Source: Agapanthus africanus
Taxonomy: Eukaryota; Streptophyta; Magnoliopsida; Asparagales; Amaryllidaceae
Length of the DNA: 64,000 bases
Assembly (NCBI GenBank): GCA_030015575.1
Contig: JASDDO010000026.1
Coordinates: 74,610,530 to 74,674,529 of the forward strand
Direction of reading: 5' to 3'
The notes under the pieces were generated by a model that saw nothing but the letters and a program-made list of their open reading frames with translations, was not told where the DNA came from and made no database searches. Numbering within the stretch: position 1 is the first letter of the stretch; the number at the start of each line of letters is the position of its first letter. A program made the translations under genes and the position numbers. Below are positions 32,936 through 42,338 of this stretch, one piece after another.

Positions 32936-33093
32936 CTGTTTTGCTATTTTGAGAGTGGGGCAGCGCATTCTGCTGAAATGTCTGACCTTCGCTACAGAAT
33001 ACTTCCTCCAAGATTTCTATCAGAAAGTCCTAAAGAGACCGGCTTCTGCCTTTGGTTGCTCCATCCAGAGCCTTCTTTGCGGCCTAACTCAAG
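32936..33093 (+). pseudogene. SPA-like exon 2 (end of kinase-like domain)
   Basis: 158 bp, intact frame, from LFCYFESG through [11 protein letters not shown] to [12 protein letters not shown]. The donor is AAG|GTAACA. The following intron (33094-34129) holds nothing recognised. Confidence 0.88.
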
Positions 33094-34129
33094 GTAACAA
33101 TATCTCAAATCTCAAGATTAATTTTTGATGGAACTGAGTATTAATTGATTTATTAAACCTTCTACTATGAATGCTAGTTTACTGGGAAATCTCAGGTAAT
33201 GATACTACACTATTTGTATCTTAATAGTTTATCATATCATGTTTAGTTCAGTGCTGCCTCATTCCCATATAGTCCATTTCATTGCTGCCTCATTCTCATT
33301 TACTCTCATTACATGTGAGTTCCATGCATGTATTTCACCTCTAGCCATCCACATAATACCACCATTTTTTGCTACCGTTACTGATGAACGGCGCTTCTTT
33401 AGATATCTTGTCCCTTGGAATTATAGGGTTTGTGGTTGGGGGCACATCTAGAATCCCACAATGCTTGATGATAGGCTCATTTGGTAAAGATGCCAGATCC
33501 TAAACATTTAAGTACAAAATTTGGGCCATGTAATGCACAAGTGAAATATATGGTATATGATAGTTCTCATAAACATAAAAATCAATCAGAGCCAACATTT
33601 CTTAGGCTGGAACATGGAAAACTCACTACTTCAGTGTATTCGACTGGCAATAGTACTAAAAAAAATAAGTGGTAATAATACTAGGGTATGTGGCGTTCTC
33701 AATTGGGCACGACAATGAATTTGTACATTTCCTAATCCCTTGCCTTTTCATATAACTAGCTAACATCTGGCATCCTCTGTATTGGCCAATTGGGAGATTA
33801 TGATTGCATTGCCAAACTGCAATATTACATATTTGTTTCAAGCCAATAGATGTTTCATATAAGGATGGGAGATGAATTTTTGCACTTCCATCTTTTTGAT
33901 CTGCTTGCTATTGATTTTTCATCTCATCTCCTTTGACTTGTTTATATTATCATCCACCTTGATGCTGGGGTTGTGTTCTTTTTCTACCTTCCATTCTTTC
34001 TTCAATAAATGGTGCGCGCTGCAAACGTAAAAAATCCCTTAAAATACATCAAACTATTCCTAGTCACTTCTCTGATTTGAACTCTGATTGTATTCGTAAC
34101 TTACCGCTAATATTTTTGTTGCATGGCAG

Positions 34130-34941
34130 GGATATTCTTCTATCGGACCTTGTAAGTGAAGGTCAAGACTTGTCATGTCCAGATCAGTCATCAGCATCCA
34201 TTGACAAAGATGCAGAAGCGGACTACTTGTCACATTTCTTGTTAAATATGAAGGAACAAAAAGAGAGGCAGGCCGCCAAGTTAGCAGCTGATGTTGGTTG
34301 CTTGACATCGGATATTGAAGAGGTTGAGAAAAGATACTCATCAAGAACAGAAGCCTTCTCTGACACCAACGGGCTTCCCTTAAACTCCCATGAAATCTCA
34401 GATAAATTTTCTATCCAAACAAATACTGAAGGGGGAGCCATGCGAAGTGTAAACGAGGAGAGGTTGATGAGAAATCTTGATCAACTAGAAAATGCGTACT
34501 TTTCCATGAAATCTAAAATTGAACTCTCTGGATGTAATGCTGCTTCACGTTCAGATTCAGATGTTCTGAAAATCCGTGATAGAAGTTCTCAGCTCCAGAA
34601 CGATAAGTATAAGGAATCAACAGATCCCCTTGGTGCCTTTTTTGAAGGTTTATGCAAGCATGCTCGATATAGTAAATTTGAATTATGTGGAAGTCTAAGG
34701 AGTGCAGAAATACTCAATGCTGCAAATGTCATTTGCTCTTTGAGTTTTGATCGAGACGAGGAGTACTTTGCTGCTGCAGGGGTTTCAAAAAAAATTAAAA
34801 TCTTTGAATTTGGTGAATGATAGTGTTGACATTCATTACCCAGTGATTGGGATGTGCAGTAGATCCAAGCTCAGTTGCCTTGGTTGGAACAACTACATTA
34901 AGAACTATTTAGCTTCAACCGACTACGAAGGCGTCGTTCAG
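34130..34941 (+). pseudogene. SPA-like exon 3 (coiled coil and start of WD40 domain)
   Basis: Opens with DILLSDLVSEGQ after GGCAG|G. Contains the acidic/charged coiled-coil stretch (FLLNMKEQKERQAAKLAADV, EEVEKRYSSR) and the conserved LGAFFEGLCKHARYSKFE and [20 protein letters not shown]. Near 34811 a few bases are lost between KIKIFEF and [10 protein letters not shown], shifting the frame. It ends GVVQ|GTGTGT. Confidence 0.88.
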
Positions 34942-35138
34942 GTGTGTTGATTCTTATACTAAATCCTTACTAATAGGTTGTTGCTTAAAATAATTTTTAC
35001 CTTAGCATAAGGATCAATTTTGTGTAAGCTTCAGCTTCTTTAATATTCTCATATTTGTAAATGGAACTATTTCTATTGCTAAGAATGTACTAGGTTTACT
35101 GCTTTGTTACGTAATCTATTAGTGTGGATGGCGTGCAG

Positions 35139-35285
35139 TTATGGGATGCTAGCACAGGGCAAGGATTTTTACAGTACATAGAGCATCAGAAGAGAGCCAG
35201 GTCGGTTGATTTTTCTTCAGTGGATCCAACTAAGCTGGCTAGTGGAAGTGATGATTGTTCTGTGAAACTCTGGAGCATTAACGAG
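35139..35285 (+). pseudogene. SPA-like exon 4 (WD40)
   Basis: Exactly 49 codons, from [20 protein letters not shown] to [13 protein letters not shown]. The acceptor is GCGTGCAG. The donor after GAG is GCATGC instead of GTATGC, a GC-AG intron or a mutated site. Confidence 0.88.
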
Positions 35286-35406
35286 GCATGCTACTGCAAT
35301 GATTTGCTAAACATATTTGTCATGGATACTTTATTTTATTTGTTGTGTGTGATCACATTATAAACCAAATTAGTCTTGAGCTTTGATTGTACAAATTACT
35401 TTTTTT

Positions 35407-35760
35407 GGTTAAATTGCCAAAAAAAACATGCACTTTTTCCCGCGGTAAAAAACCCCCTCGTCTCCAAGTGATAGTCAAACCCCTGAAAAAGTTTTTAGTT
35501 GTCAAGAAACCCCTTAACTATGATACCTAGCAGTTGCCTGTCATATCTAGTTTCTTGTGATACCATTGCCAGTGATAGTTGCATGTGATATCTAAACCGT
35601 TTCCTACGATATCTAAATAGTTTGTATGAATTGATTAGATATAGCAGGCTACTATGTAGATACTGCAGGAAAAATTTTCAGGAGGGATTTGACTTCCGCT
35701 TCGAGGCCGGAGGGTTTTCGACACGGGAAAAAGTGCTCGGGGGATTTGACAATTTACCCT
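35407..35760 (+). mobile_element. MULE-like MITE in SPA-like intron 4, 354 bp
   Basis: The ends GGTTAAATTGCC and GACAATTTACCCT are inverted, with inner arms GCACTTTTTCCCG / CGGGAAAAAGTGC. The flanks ACTTTTTTT and AGTTTTTTT form a 9-bp duplication with one mismatch. It is a relative of the MITE at 26905. Confidence 0.7.
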
Positions 35761-36316
35761 AGTTTTTTTCAATTAGTTTTCCTTCACATTTAAATACATT
35801 TAATTCTCAATTTCTTTTTCAAACTAAACAAGTCAATTGAATTCTTCTGCACACCAGGATCACCGACTTGCATTTGTATTTTAGTGTGAACACCTGATTA
35901 AAGCAACATTCTTGAATCCTTACAAACATTTAATTAGACAAATAATTCAAGAATTTTCATTCAACCAGTCATCAAAATATTCTATAAATCATGAATGTTT
36001 ACGAATTATTAAAAACTTCTTCAGGTGACCATTGAATAATAAAATACTCATGGTAGCCTCAAGCTTTCACTACCATTTTTTTAATAAAAAAATTAATTTA
36101 GAACTCCTGCGATTTTCCGCCTTCTCTAATTCCTTTAGATCTGCTCATAAATTTAGCGGTCACCTATACTTGAAATCATTAGTGCTTATCTCGTAACTGT
36201 GTATGTGTATTATCTATGTTTATATGTATTACATCAGTTATTTATATAAAAATACAACTTGGTTGCTCATGTTAATTTAAGTCTTTAAGCTAACTGTTGA
36301 TATCTTGGAATGGCAG

Positions 36317-36636
36317 AGGAAGAGTCTAAATACAATCGGGAATGTTGCCAATGTTTGTTGTGTTCAGTTCTCTCGCCATACACATCCCATTTATTGGCCT
36401 TTGGCTCTGCCGATTTCAAAGTATACTGTTATGATCTACGAATGACCCGAACTCCCTGGTGTACTTTGGCTGGACACGGGAAGGCTGTTAGCTATGTTAA
36501 GTTTGTAGATTCCGTAACAGTTGCTTCTGCATCCACAGATAATACCCTTAAGCTTTGGGATCTTAACAAAACCAGTTGTAGCGGGTTGTCCACCAATGCT
36601 TGCGGCTTGACCTTACACGGTCATACGAATGAGAAG
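36317..36636 (+). pseudogene. SPA-like exon 5 (WD40)
   Basis: Starts [19 protein letters not shown] after TGGCAG. A one-base loss near 36370 shifts the frame, after which [35 protein letters not shown] and [10 protein letters not shown] follow to HGHTNEK. The donor again reads GC (AAG|GCTTGC). Confidence 0.88.
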
Positions 36637-36738
36637 GCTTGCAACTTGTTTGCTAAGTTACATTTTCTAATTATGAATAAATATGACTACTAGTCTGCTA
36701 GACCCCTATCATATTAACTATATTTATCGATCCTTCAG

Positions 36739-36798
36739 AATTTCGTAGGTTTGTCGGTTTCTGATGGATATATATCATGCGGTTCAGAAACAAATGAA
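36739..36798 (+). pseudogene. SPA-like exon 6 (WD40, 60 bp)
   Basis: Encodes NFVGLSVSDGYISCGSETNE, a strongly conserved SPA/COP1 WD segment, in intact frame. The acceptor is TCCTTCAG and the donor GTAAGT. Intron 6 that follows is 3.7 kb and carries three small elements; 37840-39180 has nothing else recognised. Confidence 0.85.
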
Positions 36799-37346
36799 GT
36801 AAGTTCCAATTGTTTTCTACTTAGTAGCAAAATCACCAAGATCTTCATATTTTTGTTGTTTGGATTGTTGGATTTTTATACTCGTGAAAACTCAGAGCAT
36901 TAACATATCGAACTATATCTTCTTCATATAGACCATTTCATGATCAGATGTTATAGTCCATTTCATTTCCATAGAAACATTGCGTATGGAAATGTCTCCA
37001 ATCAGAGCCATACAACATCTTAATTGAATTTATTGCATACAATGCTCTTCGAATATGTTGCAGAATTGCATAATCTAAAGCATATCGTCATGTGTATGTG
37101 GTATATTCCCAACATCCTGGACATTTTGGAGTCGTGGACATGCTGACACCCCTGTTTTTTTTCAATGCGAACCTGCTGAGTTGATAACCTGTTCACCTTT
37201 GGGTGGATCCAACAAGTTATCCTTGCACGAGCATCCATTCAATTTTACAAGATCCTTTCGTAATATCTTCAGAAATGTTGGACCGTTAAAAGTTTGTATT
37301 TACTTAATCACGTAAGCTTAGCCTTTTTGGGTTCATGGATACTAGG

Positions 37347-37825
37347 CAAGGTTGTAAAAAGCGCTAGGCAATGCTGGCAGTTAGGTTACCGCCTCGCTTC
37401 TAGGCGGGCGCTTAAGCACCGCCTAAACGGTTCAAGTATTTTTAGTTAAATATGTTTTGAGTGGAGTAATAAGGTTTTCTAAGTAGGAAAATGATAGATT
37501 TGGGGATTTCATCAGGTTTGACATGCATTTTTTGGTTTAGGGGAAACAAAAACATACCAATTCTGACCAATAAAAAGGTCAAGCGGATTTCACCGCCTAA
37601 CCGCCAGCCTAGGTGCCCACCTAGACAACTTAGACTGCCTAGGCCTCGCCTAGGCGAGTTAGACTGCCTAAGTCCTGCTTAAGAGGGCGCCTAGGCAGCC
37701 TAACCAGTTTAAGCACAAAATCCGCTCAATTCAACCCCTTAGTGAAAAGGGAACCGGTCTTCTGTTGCTTCTGCTTAATCGGCCGTCTAGGCGGCCGTCG
37801 GTCTAGGCCGCTTTTTACAACATTG
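37347..37825 (+). mobile_element. hAT-type MITE in SPA-like intron 6, 479 bp
   Basis: The 17-bp terminal inverted repeats are CAAGGTTGTAAAAAGCG and, on the other strand, CAATGTTGTAAAAAGCG. The flanks ATACTAGG (37339-37346) and GTATTAGG (37826-37833) are an 8-bp duplication with two changes, as hAT elements make. The interior is full of GCCTAGGCG-type palindromes. It has no coding capacity. Confidence 0.75.
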
Positions 37826-39180
37826 GTATTAGGTATAGTCTCGTTGGATTCAGTTTTTTTCAAACAAAGTCGCCTCTCAACGTATGATACTTCACAAAGC
37901 TGTGTGACTTAAACTACCAACAGCTGCACGATCTCGATATATGGCTAGACTCTTAAATCTATAAGGCTCCTGAGTTGCTCAAAGCTGGTTTGATCCACTC
38001 CCCCCATTTATTCTTCATATTTTTTGTGATCTAGATTGTCGACAAATCCATGATTTCAAATAGGGCTAGCAATTAAATCATCAAGATTTATAGGCCCTTC
38101 AAAACTGGTTTCGTATGATCATCTGCATGGTTGGACATAGCAATGTAATTAACCACTATTTCTGTTTATTTTTTGCCCTTTTGTCAATGTGTGAAAACCT
38201 TATCCATAGAGTGGCAGGTTGGCATTCTGAATCCGGCAATGTTAGTCTTCTTGTCATCTATATTTTTATTTGATTTAATTTGAGTTAGATAGCAGCGTTC
38301 TATATGCAGTCACCATCATCGTCTTCATTACCATTTACCCTTTTGTAGTCAAAATGGGGTTATCTATGACTTGATAAAGGATTTGAAACAAAGTCTTACG
38401 ATTGCTCGGTGACTTGACGGTAATCCTCTTTTATTAGTGCCAAAATGTTGATTGAATAGAGGGGCTATCCATGATGGCATGATCCTAAATTACACAATTC
38501 TCCAAACTCTCATTTGGACATGGAAAATAATCTACAAGAATGTCCGAGGACAATTTTTTTTGTAGAGAATCGTGTTCAACTCATAGGCAAAGGCACACAA
38601 ATAAAACCAATAACCAAACGTGTTTCCTATGGTTCTATATACTATTGTACTGTAATAGTTGTCGTATAAAATACTATCAAAATCATTTGAAGTGAAGTAA
38701 ATAGATGTGCATGAATCACAAATTAAAATAACTAAATATCTAGTATCAAAATATTATTGCAAAATTGAAACAAGTTAGAATAATCCGGCATGTGGGGTTA
38801 CGTGAGTTATCTGTGCCCTAAGAGTGATGACTCCGCTTGTCATGTAGGCCACCAAAACGTCAACCCTCTTAGCGGTATAAAACCCTCCTTACCGGGTTTT
38901 CGATGGAGCACCGTCGATCGGAATTAAGCCCAACAATTGTGCAATTGCCCACAAAGTGTGTGTGTAAAGAGAGACTAGAATCCTATCTGAAGAATTTGGA
39001 AATAAGTCTTTATCATTTTTCTTTATTAGATTAACTTTGGGATCTGTGCATTCAATTATGTTATGTTTGGTAATAAATGAAACTTTTTATTTATAATTGT
39101 TTGCACACATCCCAAAATTAATCTAATGGTAAAAAAGTGGAAGGATTTGTTTTGAAATCCTTCTGACAGGATCCTAATCG

Positions 39181-39185
<5 letters not shown>

Positions 39186-39238
<53 letters not shown>
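39186..39238 (+). repeat. (TA)n microsatellite, followed by (GA)n
   Basis: A perfect TA run of about 52 bp passes into GAGAGA up to 39255. A second (TA)n/(GA)n pair lies at 39593-39664, so the foldback between sits in the same kind of context on both sides. Confidence 0.95.
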
Positions 39239-39255
<17 letters not shown>

Positions 39256-39256
39256 C

Positions 39257-39590
39257 TTAAAACGGAAACTCTCAATTCACGACAGATTTGAACGATCTGA
39301 ACCGTTCAAGTTGATCACCCTACTCTCAAATGTATGTGAATGAAAAATCAAAGGATTTGAAGACCTCTGATCAATTATTAGATGGAGTTTATGTTTGCTA
39401 TATTGAAAGACGCTCAATGCAAAATGAGTGTCTTTCGATATAGCAACATAAACTCCATCAAATAATTAGTCAGAGGTTTTCAAATCCTTTGATTTTTCAT
39501 ACTCATACATTTGAGAATAGGGTGATCAACTTGAACGATTCGAATTGTTCGAATCTATCATGGATCGAGAGTTCTTGTTTTTAAAAAAAA
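39257..39590 (+). mobile_element. Long foldback element in intron 6 between (TA)n runs
   Basis: Two arms of about 160 bp are inverted copies: the left has TTCAAGTTGATCACCCTA, ATCAAAGGATTTGAA and ATGGAGTTTATG, with their complements in reverse order on the right. The centre is near 39415-39425 (CAATGCAAAATGAG). It would form a near-perfect hairpin in RNA. The microsatellite flanks recall MITEs that insert into (TA)n. Orientation is arbitrary. Confidence 0.75.

Positions 39591-39592
<2 letters not shown>

Positions 39593-39664
<72 letters not shown>
39593..39664 (+). repeat. (TA)n then (GA)n microsatellite
   Basis: A TA run of about 44 bp and a GA run of about 28 bp separate the two foldback elements. 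Confidence 0.95.
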
Positions 39665-40052
39665 GCCCTAAGAGGCTTTTTCCGTTAGGTGGCGTTGAAA
39701 TCTATATCCTCTGCCATTTTATTCGACGATCGGCATCCGCCCATCTTGATCTTCATCATCTAATATGTCAATACACCAAATTTCATGTGATTTTAACACT
39801 TTTCACCGTTGATTTACCAATGTAAAAAGTTCTATTGTCGGTAAATCATTAATTTTGCGTTCTATTGTCCGTAAATCATTAATTTTGCACCCACTAAATC
39901 AACGGCGAAAAAAGTGTAAATATCACATGAAATTTGGTGTATCAACATATTAGACAATGAAGATCAAGATGGACGGTGCCGATCATCAAATAAAATGGCG
40001 GAGGATATAGATTTCGACACCACCTAACGAAAAAAGCCTCCTAGGACCTCTT
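39664..40052 (+). mobile_element. Second foldback element in intron 6
   Basis: The left arm (GAGGC...AGGCTTTTTCCGTTAGGTGG...GAAATCTATATCCTC...CATCTTGATCTTCA) is mirrored on the right (TGAAGATCAAGATGG...GAGGATATAGATTTC...CCACCTAACGAAAAAAGCCT). The centre lies around 39850, where TCTATTGTC(G/C)GTAAATCATT is tandemly duplicated. It has no coding capacity. Orientation is arbitrary. Confidence 0.75.
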
Positions 40053-40503
40053 TCCTCCATTATTCTCATATAGATAGTACTTTTAGATATGAAAGATAAA
40101 AGTATACGGTAAGAAGAAATAGAGAGAATCATTTATTTTTATTTCAACTCCTTAAATAGCAAAAGTTGGCTAAAAAGAATAAATTAAATAGAGGCAACTT
40201 ATCCCACTATTTGTGGTACAAGGAGCACACAAACAACATCCCCTTTAACAACCTTTACCAAGTAAGTTTTATATACATATTTCAAATTTAAAAACTCACC
40301 TTTTTCAAATTTATCCAACAACAGTTTGTTTTGACCTGGAGATATCCTGCAAACTTTGCATTTAATGGCCAACAATTTTCTGCTTGTTTTCCTGCAGATC
40401 ATGTCCTTATGTGGTTGGTAAACCAGTAACTATGGTATACAATTGTGCCTCAGATTTAAGTGGATGCTGCTTGTTATATGCTGAACCGTTTGCTCTGTTT
40501 CAG

Positions 40504-40689
40504 GTATATGCTTACTACAAAACTCTTCCGATGCCAGTAACTTCTCACTAGTTTGGCTCCATTGATCCTATTACGGGGCAAGACGTAGGCAATGATAACT
40601 TCGTTTCAAGTGTTTGCTGGAGAACAAGGTCAAATATGGTGGTAGCTGCTAACTCGAGTGGAACTATCAAACTCTTGCAAATGGTTTGA
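40504..40689 (+). pseudogene. SPA-like exon 7 (C-terminal WD40)
   Basis: Starts VYAYYKTLPMPVTSH, then TAG at 40549 in place of a sense codon, then [31 protein letters not shown] and the family end IKLLQMV followed by TGA. The acceptor is GTTTCAG. Confidence 0.88.
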
Positions 40690-40776
40690 AGTTGCAAATT
40701 AATTTTGTTCACCACACTCAAGGTCAATGCAAAAAAAGAAAAAGGAAAAGCCTTTTCCCTGGAGAAGCATAGCGGG

Positions 40777-40844
40777 GATTCTCAACCCAAGTTGAGATTC
40801 AAAATTTGCTCAGCTCTGATTCTCAACCCAAGTTGAGATTCAAA
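40777..40844 (+). repeat. 27-bp direct repeat in the presumed 3' UTR
   Basis: GATTCTCAACCCAAGTTGAG followed by ATTCAAA occurs at 40777 and 40818. Each copy carries the inverted pair CTCAAC/GTTGAG. The sequence from 40690 to about 41300 is taken as 3' UTR and downstream flank; no gene or clear AATAAA site is seen there. Confidence 0.75.
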
Positions 40845-41299
40845 GGAATGAAATATAACTCTCTAAATAAGAGAGAAAAAACATTAATTCCATTTATACT
40901 GGAAGGCATGCTAAATGCCGATCCTCTGGTCTCAAAATTAATTGAGCCATGGGTACGGCAACTTCAGAAACTTTTCAGACTTGCGGCTAACCTACTCTAG
41001 ATGATAGATGAGAAAAAGGTGTACAAAGATGGTGTGGACGGTCAAATGATACGTATGGATTAGCAGTTGGCACATCATGCGCTTGTTGACTTAAATTGAG
41101 GTGAAATTTAGTATGTTTGTACAGAAATTTTTTTGTATTACGCAATCGTTTATGTAATTAGTTTACCTTCACATTGTGTTTATGAGAAGCACACACCCCA
41201 TGCTTGGCAACAGGAGAGGGTTATATTACAAGAAAAGAGGAAAGTATTGTATATATAATGTTGAGTGATTGTAGGTTCTAGAATGCTTGAAAAAAAGAA

Positions 41300-42295
41300 A
41301 TTAATGAAGTTTTGATATGATGAGAGAAGTCATTTCAGTATCAATTTAATTAGTTAATTGAATTTGTTGGATTAATTTCAATATAGAAGGGTTTCAATGT
41401 GTGCTTATGTGATATTTTTGCATGTACTAAGGTAACTTCAATTATTTTATACTAGCATTGTGCATGTGTGATGCATTTGAGCAGAAGTAAGATATCACGG
41501 TCAAATATCTATGATGGGTTTTTGCACATTTTTAGTTAAAGTAAGAGAGAGAGAGAGAGAGAAAGAGAGAGAGCTCATAAAATATCCAAGGCTTTTAAAA
41601 TTATGAATATTTTACTTCTGCTTTATGTTATGTAGATAATCAAATTGATTATGTAGATAATCAAATTGAAAACCCCTCTTTATGATTATAAGTAGTAGAT
41701 AATTATTTGGTCGGCGCTTTGCAATTTGGAGAAATTGCAGATTGATTTTTCATGCGTTTTGTGTGTATACTAGACTTTTTGGTTTGGATTAAATATCCCG
41801 CCCTTTTTGTGTCGGTTACTTTGCGATAATATACTAATCACGCTTTTTCTCTCTCAAGTCATAGTCCTGAATTCTCAAATCATGTTTTTCCTCTTTCGCA
41901 CTTGTTCACTTTAGATGTGTAGATACAATACAAACAATCAAAGCAGTGGATATAACATGTATCTACTCTAAAAATTTACCAATTGGTGGGATCGTTATTC
42001 TCGCCCACGTCACGTTGTATATCAGATCTCGTTCGCCTCCACGCAACGGCCGAAAGGAAACCATATTTTGAAGAAACGAGAATCTCCCACGTGAGCACCT
42101 CGCAAGCCAACCATAGTACAATATAATGAAGAAGGAGACGGCGATTCTCTTGTTTTTCTCTCTAGAAAAACTCTCTATATGTTATTGTATATCTCACATA
42201 TCGCATGCAAAAGAAACCCTAGCCTCTCATACATGAATATAGTATACCCACTCATATAGGCGAATATTGGGCCGAATTGGGTCCAATGGCTAACA
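41300..42295 (-). mobile_element. 3' LTR of copia C (right edge firm, left edge unknown)
   Basis: On the minus strand the LTR opens TGTTAGCCATTGGACCC after the purine tract GTGAGTGGGAGTA (42296-42308). The far end toward the SPA gene is not resolved. (GA)n near 41544-41574 and a 19-bp tandem copy of TATGTAGATAATCAAATTG (41629-41668) lie in the uncertain part. Confidence 0.5.
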
Positions 42296-42338
42296 TACTC
42301 CCACTCACATATCCGAGTGGGTGCTTTCCATTGCTTTC

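Larger units (their letters stand above)
29336..40689 (+). pseudogene. SPA1/SPA2-like (SUPPRESSOR OF PHYA-105 family) pseudogene, seven coding exons
   Basis: Intact SPA proteins partner COP1 in the nuclear E3 ligase that represses light responses. They have an N-terminal kinase-like region, a coiled coil and a C-terminal WD40 propeller. All three parts are readable: SLRQWL-like and LHTFKQILRLVDASHSQGL (exon 1), [11 protein letters not shown] and [12 protein letters not shown] (exon 2), a coiled-coil segment (EEVEKRYSSR) and RLMRNLDQLENAYF (exon 3), and WD repeats ([42 protein letters not shown]) to the family ending IKLLQMV. The extended N-terminus (VDELTLNDY, FWNNFARLAG) points to the SPA1/2 rather than the SPA3/4 branch. 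Stops at 29534, 29678 and 40549 and frameshifts near 29868, 30575, 34811 and 36370 disable it. All exon edges are still spliceable, so decay is recent to moderate. A transcribed pseudogene is possible. Confidence 0.9.
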
